Below are positions 1 to 8,536 of a stretch of DNA of 64,000 bases, in pieces. Made by a program: the position numbers and the translations under genes. Each line of letters starts with the position of its first letter. Positions within the stretch are counted from its first letter, which is position 1. Source of the DNA: an uncultured Oscillospiraceae bacterium (GTDB taxonomy: Bacteria > Bacillota > Clostridia > Oscillospirales > Oscillospiraceae). Under the pieces are notes generated by a model. That model did no database searches. It saw only the letters and a program-made list of their open reading frames with translations, and was not told the DNA's origin. The stretch spans positions 1 through 64,000 of the forward strand of contig CANQSF010000006.1 in assembly GCA_947626345.1 (NCBI GenBank), read 5' to 3'.

Positions 1-1878
1 ATGCTGGGCTATCAGGACTACTACCGCAACCGGGTGGAGACCGAGGGCCCCGTCACCGCGGACCGGATGCAGTCGGTGTATCTGACCAGCACCCAGACCG
101 TCACGGAGATCTACGTGGAGGAGGGCCAGCAGATCAACGTGGGCGACCCCATCCTGGCCTTCGACACCACCCTGGACGAGGTGGAGCTGGAGAAAAAGCA
201 GATCGAGATCGACCAGCTGAAGCTGGATCTCAGCGACGCCCAGGCCAAGCTGAAGGAGATCGGCACCTACCGCATCGGCACCCCGGGGTATTACTCCCCA
301 CCGGAGCCGGAGCGGCCGAGCCTGGTGCCGGTGGCGGTGCCCTACTTCCAGGGCGGCAGCGGCACGGCGGCGGACCCCTACGTGTTTTTGTGGGATGAGA
401 CCCTGACGCTGTTCGACGCCATGATCGATTACCTCATCGCCGTGGCCCGGGGGGAGGATGCGGAGATGCCGGCGGTGCCGGACGCGCCCGACGTGCCCAC
501 CACGGCCACGCCCGCGCCCACGGATACGCCGGAGCCCTCTCCCACCCCCAGCGCCACCCCGGAGGCCACGGAGGAGCCGGGCGCCAGCGAGGAGCCCGAG
601 GCCACCCCCGGCGATACGCCGGAGCCTACGGACACGCCGGAGGCCACGGAGGAGCCCGAGACCACCCCCAGCGACACGCCCGCGCCCACGGATACGCCGG
701 AGGCCACGAAGGAGCCCGCGCCGGTGGACCCCGTCCCGGACCCGGAGAACACGGATTCGGCAGACGGCGCGGCGCTGACGCCGGTCATGCGCGCCATCGC
801 CCGGCCCGGCCGGATGCTGCGGGCGGAGGGTGAGGAGCCTGAGCCCACCGCGGAGCCGGTCCCCGGCGGCGACGGGAGCATCTATATCGTGTTCGAGAGC
901 CGGGAGTCCAACGCCCTGAACGGCTACGTCACCGGCGCCTTTGAGCTGGCCTTCCGCCAGCTGTGGGGCGGCGTGGACGCGGCGGGCGAGCCGGTGACCA
1001 GCTGGATCTTCCGGCTGCTGCCGGCGGCCTACAGCCCCCTGGTGGAGGACAGCGGCGACGACGACGGCGTGTCCTGGGGCGGCTTCTCCGGCCAGGTGTA
1101 CACCGCCGAGGAGATCAACCAGATGAAGACCGAGACCCAGCAGCAGATCGCCGACACCACCCTGTCCCTGCGCATGGCGGAGCAGGAGCTGAAGGCCCTG
1201 GAGTTCGAGCTGTCCAACGGCGAGGTGCTGTGCACCACCGCCGGCGTGGTGAAGACCGTCATGGACCCCACCGAGGCCCTGGAGCAGAATCAGCCCGTGG
1301 TGCTGGTGTCCGGCGGCGGCGGGTACTACATCACCGGCGTGCTGGGCGAGTTCGACATGGACGTGCTGCACGTGGGCGACACGGTCACCGTCCAGGACTG
1401 GATGAGCGGCACCACCCTGGACGCGGAGGTCACGGAGATCTCCCCCTACCCGGTGGACGAGAGCAATAACTATTACTATTACTGGAGCCCCAACGGCAAC
1501 GAGAACGTGAGCAAATATCCCTTCACCGTCCGGGTGGGGGAGGACGCCGGGCTCCGGGAGGGCTACTATGTGAGCATCTCCTTCTCCACCGGCGGCGCGC
1601 CGGCGGAGGACGACGAGGAGGCGGCCAACGCCATGTATCTGGAGCGGTCCTTCGTCCGCACGGAGGGCGCCCGCAGCTACGTCTACGTGGCCAACGGCGA
1701 GCGGCTGGAGAAGCGTTATGTGACCACCGGCTCCGGCGACGGCAGGTCGGTGGAGATCACCGGCGGGCTGGACATGGAGAACGACTACTTGGCCTTCCCC
1801 TACGGCCGGGCCGTGAAGGAGGGCGCCAAGGTGGCCTATCAGGAGGACCTGCAGACCCTCGCGGGCGGCTACTATTGA
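1..1878 (+). CDS. MacA/HlyD-like efflux adaptor with long Pro/Thr/Glu insert (5' end outside window)
   Basis: Adaptor of a MacAB-type ABC exporter, expected on the outer face of the membrane, coupling the permease encoded 15 bp downstream to its substrate. A lipoyl-like half (about residues 10-60, VEEGQQINVGDPI) leads into a short coiled coil, a very long insert (about 100-345), the returning coiled coil and second lipoyl half (about 375-440), and a beta-barrel/membrane-proximal part to residue 625. Residues about 155-250 are repeats of the type TDTPEATEEPE, an acidic spacer that makes it far longer than the usual ~400 aa. No signal peptide or TM anchor remains and the frame is open at base 1, so the true start lies upstream. 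The ATPase is not in the window and may precede it. Confidence 0.85.
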   Translation: MLGYQDYYRNRVETEGPVTADRMQSVYLTSTQTVTEIYVEEGQQINVGDPILAFDTTLDEVELEKKQIEIDQLKLDLSDAQAKLKEIGTYRIGTPGYYSPPEPERPSLVPVAVPYFQGGSGTAADPYVFLWDETLTLFDAMIDYLIAVARGEDAEMPAVPDAPDVPTTATPAPTDTPEPSPTPSATPEATEEPGASEEPEATPGDTPEPTDTPEATEEPETTPSDTPAPTDTPEATKEPAPVDPVPDPENTDSADGAALTPVMRAIARPGRMLRAEGEEPEPTAEPVPGGDGSIYIVFESRESNALNGYVTGAFELAFRQLWGGVDAAGEPVTSWIFRLLPAAYSPLVEDSGDDDGVSWGGFSGQVYTAEEINQMKTETQQQIADTTLSLRMAEQELKALEFELSNGEVLCTTAGVVKTVMDPTEALEQNQPVVLVSGGGGYYITGVLGEFDMDVLHVGDTVTVQDWMSGTTLDAEVTEISPYPVDESNNYYYYWSPNGNENVSKYPFTVRVGEDAGLREGYYVSISFSTGGAPAEDDEEAANAMYLERSFVRTEGARSYVYVANGERLEKRYVTTGSGDGRSVEITGGLDMENDYLAFPYGRAVKEGAKVAYQEDLQTLAGGYY

Positions 1879-1893
1879 TAAGGAGGCGGAGAT

Positions 1894-3156
1894 ATGTTTG
1901 AGAACATAGCGCTGGCCTTCCAGGGCATCTGGGGCCATAAGATGCGGTCGTTCCTGACCATGCTGGGCATCATCATCGGCATCGCCTCCATCATCACCAT
2001 CGTGTCCACCATCAAGGGCACCAACGACCAGATCAAGGAGAGCCTGATCGGCTCCGGCACCAACGCCGTGACCGTGCAGCTGTATCAGGACAACTACCCC
2101 TACACCTTCAGCGACTGGAACCCACCCCCCGCGGGCGTGGAGCCCATCAGCGAGGAGACCCGCCAGAAGCTGGCGGAGCTGGACAACGTGGAGGCGGTGA
2201 GCCTCTACTGCTCCCGGCAGTACAACAACGATATCTACTACAGGAACACCGCCTATTCCGGCGAGCTGTACGGCGTGGACGAGAATTACTTCGCCGCCGG
2301 CGGCTATACCCTCAGCTACGGCCGGGGCTTCACCGACGACGATTACAAGTCCTTCCACAAGGTGGCCCTGCTGGACAACTCCGCCAAGTCGGCCCTGTTC
2401 GGGGAGACCGACCCGGTGGGGGAGATCATGGAGATCAAGGGCGAGCCCTTCACCGTGGTGGGCGTGATGGAGAAGAACCAGACCGGGGAGTACGCCATCG
2501 AGTCCTACCGGGACTATCAGATGTACGCGGACACCTCCGGCGGCAGGATCTTCATCCCCCTGGCGGCCTGGCCCACCGTCTACCGCTTCGACGAGCCCCA
2601 GGCCGTGGTGCTGAAGGCCCGGAGCACCGACGATATGACCGCCATCGGCCAGCAGGCGGAGGACCTGCTCACCGCCAGCCAGATCACCGGCACCTCCACG
2701 GACGGCACCTTCTCCTACCAGAGCGACGATCTGATGGAGCAGGCCGCCCAGATCCAGGAGATGTCCAACGCCACCAACAACCAGCTGATCTGGATCGCCG
2801 GCATCTCCCTGCTGGTGGGCGGCATCGGCGTGATGAACATCATGCTGGTGACCGTCACCGAGCGGACGAGGGAGATCGGCCTGAAAAAGGCCATCGGCGC
2901 GAAAAAGCGCCGGGTGCTATGGCAGTTCCTCACGGAGGCTGCGGCCCTCACCAGCATCGGCGGGCTGATCGGCGTGGCGGCGGGCGTCATCCTCAGCCGC
3001 CTGATCGCCTCCGTCATGGGCACACCCACGGCGGTGAGCTATCCCGCCATCCTGGTGGCGGTGGTGTTCTCCATGTTCATCGGCGTGATCTTCGGCATGC
3101 TGCCCGCCGTGAAGGCGGCCAATCTGAACCCCATCGACGCGCTGCGCCGGGAGTGA
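1894..3156 (+). CDS. MacB/FtsX-type ABC transporter permease
   Basis: Permease of the same exporter as the preceding adaptor. It has the family layout: one N-terminal TM helix (about residues 18-40, FLTMLGIIIGIASII), a large extracytoplasmic MacB_PCD domain (about 45-285), then three C-terminal TM helices (about 295-410). The FtsX signature TERTREIGLKKAIGAKKR follows the second helix, and ALRRE closes the protein as is usual. Length (420 aa) is normal. A strong SD (AAGGAGG at 1881) sits 7 nt before the ATG. The operon ends here at a bidirectional hairpin. Confidence 0.93.
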   Translation: MFENIALAFQGIWGHKMRSFLTMLGIIIGIASIITIVSTIKGTNDQIKESLIGSGTNAVTVQLYQDNYPYTFSDWNPPPAGVEPISEETRQKLAELDNVEAVSLYCSRQYNNDIYYRNTAYSGELYGVDENYFAAGGYTLSYGRGFTDDDYKSFHKVALLDNSAKSALFGETDPVGEIMEIKGEPFTVVGVMEKNQTGEYAIESYRDYQMYADTSGGRIFIPLAAWPTVYRFDEPQAVVLKARSTDDMTAIGQQAEDLLTASQITGTSTDGTFSYQSDDLMEQAAQIQEMSNATNNQLIWIAGISLLVGGIGVMNIMLVTVTERTREIGLKKAIGAKKRRVLWQFLTEAAALTSIGGLIGVAAGVILSRLIASVMGTPTAVSYPAILVAVVFSMFIGVIFGMLPAVKAANLNPIDALRRE

Positions 3157-3177
3157 TCGGACCGGAAAACAAAGAAT

Positions 3178-3211
3178 GCCGGACAGGAGCGGCTCTCCTG
3201 CCCGGCGTTTT
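3178..3211. terminator. Hairpin terminator between convergent genes
   Basis: GCCGG-CAGGAG pairs with CTCCTG-CCGGC around a five-base loop (3178-3206, one unpaired A), followed by GTTTT on the plus strand. It lies between the permease (+) and the GDH-like gene (-), whose stop it almost touches. Confidence 0.75.
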
Positions 3212-4524
3212 CATATCCCCTTGCGGATGAGGGCGTCGGCCAGCGGCGCCGCGGCGGCGATCCGCGCCCCCAGCAGCAGATCTCCCGGCCGGCCCCAGCG
3301 CTCGCTCTCCTCCCAGACCGTGCGGCAGATGTCCTCCATGGCCGTGCGCAGCAGCCGGTCCGCCTCCCATCGGTCCGCCGGCCCGTCCGTCTCCGCCAGG
3401 AGGACCTGGCCGCCGGCTCCGGCGGCGATGGCGGGGGCGTACAGCCCCGCCTCAGCGAAGATCCGCCCCGCCCGGGCGGTGACGGACTGGAACGCCCCCT
3501 CGAACACCCCCGCCGGCCGGCGCAGCACGATGCGGCGTGCCGCCGCGGAGCCCAGCTTCGCCCCGCCGCCGAACAGGAACGCCAGGTCCGCCGGGATGTC
3601 CCACAGCACCGGCCCGGGCCGGTACTCCACCCCGGGAGAGCGGATGGCCCACAGCAGCAGCGGCAGCCCCGGCTCCCGGATCATGCTCCGCAGCAGCGCC
3701 AGCGGCAGGCCCGCGGCCGCGTACAGGCAGCCGGCGTCGTCCCCGATGGCGATGGGCAGCGCCCCCATCCGTGCGGCGGTCTCCCCGGCCCAGAGCGCCG
3801 CCGGCCCCGCGCCGGAGATGAGCACCCGCTGCCCCTCCATCCGCTGGCCGCCCCGGCGCTTCAGGGCGCACTGGGCGAACCGGCACAGCCCGGCGCCCAC
3901 CGCCTGGGCGCGGCTCATGGGGGCTTGGGCCCGCCCGGGACGGCCGCCCCGGCCGGCGATGGCGTCCATCCGCTCCCAGGCGCCGGTCAGATAGTCCAGC
4001 TCCCGCCGGGGGACCTGCCCCGCCCAGCAGCCCGGCCGGTCCTCCCGGCCCAGCAGGGGGTACAGCCCCGCCATGAAGCTGTCGCAGAACCGGCGGCTCT
4101 CCCCGTCGCTGAGCCCCGCCGGCGCTATGTCCGCCCCCGCCAGCCCTCCGCCCAGAGGCAGGCCGGCCAGCGCACGGCACAGGCTGACGTCCAGGGCCAG
4201 GGCCTTGGCGGCGGACAGGTCCATCCCCGGCCCCAGCACCAGACAGCACCGCTCCGGCCCCAGGGCGGCGGTATAGCGGATGTGAAAGCCCCGGCTTTGC
4301 CGCGGCCGGCCCTGGTCGTCGGTCCAGATCACCGGGAACAGCGCCGTCCGCTCCGGCTCCCCCAGCCGCTCCAGCAGGGCCGCCGCCTCGCACTGGGGCC
4401 GCTCCTCCAGCCAGGGGGCCAGACTCTCGTACAGGCTCTCCAGCGCCTGCAAAAACCCGGTCTGCCCCGGGTCCCGCCCGGCCTGGGCGGCGTAGATCCG
4501 GCGTACGTATGGTTGCTCCGTCAT
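3211..4524 (-). CDS. Glutamate-dehydrogenase-like protein lacking catalytic residues (probable pseudoenzyme)
   Basis: 437 aa, collinear with hexameric Glu/Leu/Phe/Val dehydrogenases from end to end: substrate domain (ALFPVIWTDDQGRPRQSRGF, residues 62-81; DGESRRFCDSFMAGLY, 140-155) and nucleotide domain (VLISGAGPAALWAGETAARMGA). The active site is gone. Aligned to Clostridium symbiosum GDH, K89 is R92, K113 is C116, K125 of GGAKGG is L128 (GGGLAG), D165 of PAGD is Q170, and S380 of APS is Ala. The frame is intact and well translated (SD GGGAGGGAGAT before ATG 4524), so it is not simply a decayed gene. I chose this ATG over the in-frame one at 4635 because of that SD and because GDHs begin here. 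It cannot be a normal GDH; a binding or regulatory role is only a guess. Confidence 0.72.
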   Translation of the reverse strand: MTEQPYVRRIYAAQAGRDPGQTGFLQALESLYESLAPWLEERPQCEAAALLERLGEPERTALFPVIWTDDQGRPRQSRGFHIRYTAALGPERCCLVLGPGMDLSAAKALALDVSLCRALAGLPLGGGLAGADIAPAGLSDGESRRFCDSFMAGLYPLLGREDRPGCWAGQVPRRELDYLTGAWERMDAIAGRGGRPGRAQAPMSRAQAVGAGLCRFAQCALKRRGGQRMEGQRVLISGAGPAALWAGETAARMGALPIAIGDDAGCLYAAAGLPLALLRSMIREPGLPLLLWAIRSPGVEYRPGPVLWDIPADLAFLFGGGAKLGSAAARRIVLRRPAGVFEGAFQSVTARAGRIFAEAGLYAPAIAAGAGGQVLLAETDGPADRWEADRLLRTAMEDICRTVWEESERWGRPGDLLLGARIAAAAPLADALIRKGI

Positions 4525-4628
4525 ATCTCCCTCCCGCATGCTGATCGCGTCCCTGCATCCTATGCGGGGCGACGGCCGTCCTATGCGCCGGCGGGGGGAG
4601 GGCCTGGCGGCGATTTTGCATTTTTCCG

Positions 4629-4657
4629 TTGACAAGCGCCCGGAAGTATGATATAGT
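4629..4657 (+). promoter_or_regulatory. Sigma-A promoter of the tRNA operon
   Basis: TTGACA (4629-4634), 17 bp spacer, TATAGT (4652-4657), about 19 bp before tRNA-Thr. Confidence 0.85.
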
Positions 4658-4676
4658 ACAACGGCTGTAGAGATCA

Positions 4677-4752
4677 GCTGGTATAGCTCAGTTGGTAGAG
4701 CAGCTGATTTGTAATCAGCAGGTCGGGGGTTCGAGTCCGTCTACCAGCTCCA
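4677..4752 (+). tRNA. tRNA-Thr (anticodon TGT)
   Basis: Acceptor GCTGGTA pairs with TACCAGC, followed by encoded TCCA. The anticodon stem GCTGA/TCAGC holds the loop TTTGTAA, so the anticodon is TGT (reads ACA). The T arm contains GGTTCGAGTCC. 76 nt. Confidence 0.97.
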
Positions 4753-4793
4753 GCGCTTGCTGAGGCCCGAGCCGGGCGAGAACAACAGAATAT

Positions 4794-4878
4794 GGGGGAA
4801 TTCCCGAGTGGCCAAAGGGGACAGACTGTAAATCTGCTGGCAATGCCTTCGGTGGTTCGAATCCACCTTCCCCCACCA
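4794..4878 (+). tRNA. tRNA-Tyr (anticodon GTA)
   Basis: Acceptor GGGGGAA pairs with TTCCCCC, followed by ACCA (CCA encoded). The anticodon loop CTGTAAA gives GTA. The long variable arm (CTGGCAATGCCTTCGG region) is the class II form expected for tRNA-Tyr. It lies 41 nt after tRNA-Thr in the same transcript. Confidence 0.97.
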
Positions 4879-4886
4879 AATTGTTA

Positions 4887-4942
4887 GAGGGTAACTGATT
4901 TGAACAGATTTTTTGGATCTGACAAATCGGTTACCTTCTTTT
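4887..4942 (+). terminator. Rho-independent terminator of the tRNA operon
   Basis: GGTAACTGATTTG (4890-4902) pairs with CAAATCGGTTACC (4923-4935) with one G-T pair, followed by TTCTTTTTT. From 4943 to 5070 I see no gene or RNA. Confidence 0.85.
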
Positions 4943-5070
4943 TTGCCCTGAAAGCCTTGAAAACACGGGGTTTGCTGTACTTTTGGCGCACATATGAAAT
5001 TGGACAAACTCTGGACGGATTTGAAAAAATTACCGCGATGAACGGCAAAAACATACGATCCGAACCCTTA

Positions 5071-6281
5071 TGTCCAAATCATTTGTCCTCAATCGCCCGC
5101 TGTTGGGCGATTTTTTCGACTTGATCTGGACATTTGTAGTTCAATGTTTTGTGGGGGCGCTTGGTGTTGTAAAAAGTCATGTATGCTTCTACACCGCGCT
5201 TGAATTCATCCACAGAGTGGTAATTCGTCCGATACAGCTCCTCCCGCTTGAGGCAGGAGAAAAAGGCTTCCGCGACGGCATTGTCCGTGGGCTTGCCGGA
5301 ATTGGAAAAGGACTGTGTTACCCCGTGAGAGGCGAGCAGCTCTTGGAATGCTTGGGAGGTGTACTGCGTTCCCCTGTCGCTGTGGAAGATCAGACCCCGC
5401 TTCGGACGGCGTTCTTCGTATGCCTTCCGAAAGGCCGTCGTGACCAACCGGGTCCTGCTTGACGGGGATATGCCGTAGGAGATAATCTTGCGGGAGAAAA
5501 GGTCCATGATGATGACGATATAGTACCTCTTTCCCTTAAGTTTGAAGCAGGTGATGTCGCTGACCCATATCTGATTCATACGCTCGGCGGAGAAATTCCG
5601 GTTCAGAATGTTGCGCTTCGGCGGACTTTCTAAGAGGTGCCGATAATCTTTTTTGGCGGAAGGGCTGATGCTCCGCAGACCCATCTCCCGCATGAGGGTC
5701 GTCACATAGCTTTTGCTGACCTTTTCCCCTTGCTGCATGAGCAGAGCGCGGATCTTCTCAGGGCCAAAGAGCTGGCGGTTGGCATCATAAAGTTCCTGGA
5801 TTTTTTCGCAGAGATCGGCCCTCCGCTTGGCATACCAAGCGTTGGTGCCTTTCCTGCGGAGGATATGGTTATAAAATGTACCGCGGGGGACCTCCAGCGC
5901 ATCACAGAGCGTATGTACACTGAACTGACCATAGAGGGATTCCAAGGCGGCCAATTTGTCCTGCAAGGGAGCAGATACGGTGCAATTGGCGGCCTTGAGC
6001 ACCTGAACGATACCCTCCAGCTTTTCAACTCGCTTTTTCAGAACGTCATAATCGTGTGGCGTTACTTGTGTTCCTTTTCTGGATTTTACTACATGGAAGG
6101 ACTCTATCCATGAATAGAATGTACTGCGGGCGATCCCTGTATCGGCACAAATACTTTCTACGCTCTCGCCAGCCTGATACCGCATAACCAGCTGGCGCTT
6201 TTCTTCGGTGGTAAGGCGCATAGGAAATTCCCCCATGTTTAAGAGTTACAGTAAATCATCTTGAAATATGCAGACTGGACA
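5071..6281. mobile_element. IS3-family insertion sequence, about 1.2 kb
   Basis: The transposase gene is bounded by TGTCCA (5071-5076) and its inverse TGGACA (6276-6281), matching the TG...CA ends of the IS3 family. Beyond those six bases the two ends agree poorly (TGTCCAAATCATTTG against TGTCCAGTCTGCATA), and no target duplication is visible next to them. The ends are therefore tentative, although the transposase is intact. Confidence 0.7.
5079..6236 (-). CDS. IS3-family transposase, single reading frame
   Basis: 385 aa. An N-terminal helix-turn-helix (about residues 8-45, YQAGESVESICADTGIARST), a Leu-zipper-like coil (about 65-85), a second HTH_21 region (about 125-215), and an rve integrase core with the DDE residues in WVSDITCF, HSDRGTQYTS and DNAVAEAFFSCLKREE. 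Most IS3 members split this into orfA/orfB with a -1 frameshift; here both parts are in one frame. The start could also be the ATG at 6221 (MRLTTEEK), which has GGGGGA ahead of it. Likely active by sequence. Confidence 0.92.
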   Translation of the reverse strand: MGEFPMRLTTEEKRQLVMRYQAGESVESICADTGIARSTFYSWIESFHVVKSRKGTQVTPHDYDVLKKRVEKLEGIVQVLKAANCTVSAPLQDKLAALESLYGQFSVHTLCDALEVPRGTFYNHILRRKGTNAWYAKRRADLCEKIQELYDANRQLFGPEKIRALLMQQGEKVSKSYVTTLMREMGLRSISPSAKKDYRHLLESPPKRNILNRNFSAERMNQIWVSDITCFKLKGKRYYIVIIMDLFSRKIISYGISPSSRTRLVTTAFRKAYEERRPKRGLIFHSDRGTQYTSQAFQELLASHGVTQSFSNSGKPTDNAVAEAFFSCLKREELYRTNYHSVDEFKRGVEAYMTFYNTKRPHKTLNYKCPDQVEKIAQQRAIEDK

Positions 6282-6310
6282 GATGCAAAGCATAGATGTA
6301 TAATTGATGC

Positions 6311-6319
6311 TGATATAAT
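6311..6319 (+). promoter_or_regulatory. Extended -10 promoter for the orphan membrane protein
   Basis: TGATATAAT is an extended -10 (TG-N-TATAAT). No good -35 is visible, as is common for this promoter type. It lies just outside the IS end, 31 bp before the ATG at 6350. Confidence 0.5.
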
Positions 6320-6349
6320 GTGTCTTTGTATATGTAGGGAGGAATGAAT

Positions 6350-7480
6350 ATGAAAGGTAAGGATTCTTATGGAAGTGTATTTAGATATTTTCCATTGATT
6401 TGCCTAATGGTCATATATTCGGTTTCTCTATATCGCGATATAACGACAGATTTAGGCGATAAACAGGTCATATTAGTTTGGAAAGACGCTTTGCTTCTGC
6501 TTACTGGTGCTGGACTACTTGGTAATTTGTGCGCATTAGATAAAGTGGGAACTCTTTTGACAGGAAAGGCACATAATCTTTTGGATTATGTTAAAGAGAG
6601 TGAAAACGAAGATGCTGCTGCAATGAATGGCCTGGTTGCCTGTGCTGTTTTAGCAACAGTTCTTCTTGTGACGGTAATAGTCTATGGTATTACGGGCATT
6701 CGGTTGTTTTTGATTTGCGGTACATTATTTTCTGTGATTAATACTATAGCCCTCGTCGCTGAAATGATCGCCGTGTATTTGCAGAGTAAACAAGAGAAAG
6801 ATCTTTTTGCAGAGATGACGAACCCTATTATAATACCTATGGCGATTAACCTTCTATTTGCAGTTTTGATAATCAATCAGAGCACAGTGACATGGGTTTA
6901 TAGGAATTTGCATTCACCCAAATCGATAAATCTAATTGTTTCCTTAATTGTAATATTGATATATTTCCCAACGGCTCTATTTTGTCACTTCTGCAACATT
7001 TATTATTTTATTGCGGTTTCCTACGCAAAAAAGAAGCCAGAAAAAATCAAAATGACCATCAACAATCTTCTTGTTGAGAAGCAAAGATGTGAGGATACGC
7101 TGCGGAAAGAAATTGAGAATATCGATAAACTAAGCGCGCAAAGCGGCTCTTTTAAGAAAATTAGCCTCATAATTCAATTCTTCAGATGTCATCTCAAAGC
7201 TTTTTGGCATATAAGAATTAGCGCGATAAAGTATCTGCGATTGTATGCAAAGCTAAGCATAGCAAACCGGTTTTCTAGTTTACTTAGTGCTGACAGTATT
7301 AAAGTAAATATAATCCGCTATTTTGAAATTGTTGTGGTGGCAGAATTGGTTGTGTTGGATATGTGTTTGTTTCTCTTTTTGGGTAGTGATAATCCATCCT
7401 CACGCTTTTTTGAGTTGCTCTCTACAGTAATCATCATCCCAATCCTTTTATCTTCAATCACAAACCTAAAAAAACAATAA
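6350..7480 (+). CDS. Orphan polytopic membrane protein, AT-rich gene
   Basis: 376 aa that I do not recognise. About seven to eight hydrophobic segments (near residues 10-30, 45-60, 90-115, 118-145, 160-180, 195-230 and a C-terminal pair about 325-370) surround a basic, coiled-coil-prone cytoplasmic stretch (about 230-310, KKKPEKIKMTINNLLVEKQR). Codon use and base composition are clearly AT-rich against a GC-rich chromosome, and the gene directly follows an IS element, so it was probably acquired. Start taken at ATG 6350 because GGGAGG (6337-6342) is 7 nt away; the ATG at 6344 is too close to it. Confidence 0.6.
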   Translation: MKGKDSYGSVFRYFPLICLMVIYSVSLYRDITTDLGDKQVILVWKDALLLLTGAGLLGNLCALDKVGTLLTGKAHNLLDYVKESENEDAAAMNGLVACAVLATVLLVTVIVYGITGIRLFLICGTLFSVINTIALVAEMIAVYLQSKQEKDLFAEMTNPIIIPMAINLLFAVLIINQSTVTWVYRNLHSPKSINLIVSLIVILIYFPTALFCHFCNIYYFIAVSYAKKKPEKIKMTINNLLVEKQRCEDTLRKEIENIDKLSAQSGSFKKISLIIQFFRCHLKAFWHIRISAIKYLRLYAKLSIANRFSSLLSADSIKVNIIRYFEIVVVAELVVLDMCLFLFLGSDNPSSRFFELLSTVIIIPILLSSITNLKKQ

Positions 7481-7504
7481 GAGATAAGAGAAATTATAAA
7501 TTTT

Positions 7505-7735
7505 TTAGCGTCTTGTTTTTATAGGCGCTTTTCGGAGTTTAGATACTAAAACTATATAGAAAGGCACAGAAACGGAGTCGTCATTCCTCCACTTCTGTGC
7601 CTTGTTTCTGTTGTATGCCCGCGGGTTGGTCGGCTTGCGCGTCACGGGGTTGATGATCCAGATGCCGCGCTTCCGAGCGTCCATCTCCCGCTTTTTCGTT
7701 TTCGAGAGCTTGGCATACGGTATGAACTTTTCCAT
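7505..7735 (-). CDS. Small basic conserved-type protein
   Basis: 76 aa, strongly basic (EKFIPYAKLSKTKKREMDAR at the N-terminus; NPVTRKPTNPRAYNRNKAQK in the middle). This kind of short protein with an NPVTRKP-x-NPKAYNR motif recurs in gut Clostridia, function unknown. SD AAGGAAGG before ATG 7735. The C-terminal third is encoded by a long inverted repeat (AAGGCACAGAA ... TTCTGTGCCTT, about 7560-7603), so the tail may be read-through into a former terminator. It lies downstream of the DUF2442 gene on the same strand. Confidence 0.6.
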   Translation of the reverse strand: MEKFIPYAKLSKTKKREMDARKRGIWIINPVTRKPTNPRAYNRNKAQKWRNDDSVSVPFYIVLVSKLRKAPIKTRR

Positions 7736-7751
7736 GATGAACCTTCCTTTC

Positions 7752-8225
7752 TTATCCGGTCGTGGACTGAATCTCAATGGTGATGGATAAACTCCCACCC
7801 AGGGCGGCGGCGATACGTTCCAGTGTCGCCACGGAGGGATTCGCCACGCCCCGCTCGATCTTGGAGATGTCGGACTGGTCGATGCCGGTCAGGGAAGCCA
7901 GCTGCTTCTGGGACATGCCCGCCAGCGCACGGGCGGACGCGACGGCGTGAGAGGATGCGTGTTGGATGGGGATGATCTCCGTGCGGATGGTCTCCCCGTC
8001 CTCATAAATGGTCTCAGCCTCAATGTCCAGATCGTCATTCCAATAGATGCCGTATGCGCCCATCAGCTTGCCGGAGAGAAAGAGACCCCGATCCTCCAAC
8101 GCCTTCATCTGGGGGTACTTGGGGAACAGCGCCCGCATATCGTATTTCTTGACGACGCCGTCCTGGAACGTCACGGCCAGGGCCGTCCCGTCCAAGAGCT
8201 CCATATCTATCGCCTTGTGAAACAT
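7752..8225 (-). CDS. DUF2442 domain fused to XRE helix-turn-helix (antitoxin-like)
   Basis: 157 aa. The N-terminal DUF2442 (about residues 1-80, VTFQDGVVKKYDMRALFPKY; GIYWNDDLDIEAETIY) is joined to a C-terminal XRE HTH (about 92-150, AGMSQKQLASLTGIDQSDIS KIERG). DUF2442 and DUF4160 genes are commonly adjacent and suspected to form toxin-antitoxin-like pairs. Here the DUF4160 gene lies just upstream (25 bp gap) on the same strand. The HTH is the likely binder of the palindrome in the shared promoter. Start ATG 8225 has the SD GGGAGGT. Confidence 0.85.
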   Translation of the reverse strand: MFHKAIDMELLDGTALAVTFQDGVVKKYDMRALFPKYPQMKALEDRGLFLSGKLMGAYGIYWNDDLDIEAETIYEDGETIRTEIIPIQHASSHAVASARALAGMSQKQLASLTGIDQSDISKIERGVANPSVATLERIAAALGGSLSITIEIQSTTG

Positions 8226-8250
8226 ATCGCTTACCTCCCGGATGCTACTA

Positions 8251-8505
8251 TTATTTGAGCGGCGGCAGCTTGACATACTTCTCGGTTTCCCACATTTCCA
8301 GGAGATCTTTCTGATACTGCATGACGAACTCTTTCACCAGCGCCTGGGCCTTCGGCGGGAACTCACCCTCCATCAACTCCCCGGTGAGCACGGAGAACGG
8401 CGCGTCAAAATCCTGGGTGATCGCGTGGATGTGTGGGGGATTGTGCTCCTTGTTACGGAAGTACATGACGATGATGATCCCGTAGAAATGGCTTATTGTT
8501 GGCAT
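8251..8505 (-). CDS. DUF4160 protein
   Basis: 84 aa. Typical DUF4160 features: a short strand with MYFRNKEHNPPHIHA, then acidic strands and a helical C-terminus ending MWETEKYVKLPPL. First gene of the DUF4160/DUF2442-XRE operon, with SD GGGAGGAA before ATG 8505. It is the putative toxin-like partner by analogy with other such pairs; no activity can be read from the sequence. Confidence 0.85.
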   Translation of the reverse strand: MPTISHFYGIIIVMYFRNKEHNPPHIHAITQDFDAPFSVLTGELMEGEFPPKAQALVKEFVMQYQKDLLEMWETEKYVKLPPLK

Positions 8506-8536
8506 GGCATAGTTCCTCCCTTATGTGTCCAGCATC

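Noticed and set aside
5079..6236. Transposase as a frameshift-split orfA/orfB
   Set aside because: One uninterrupted frame contains both HTH and DDE parts; no slippery-site frameshift is needed.
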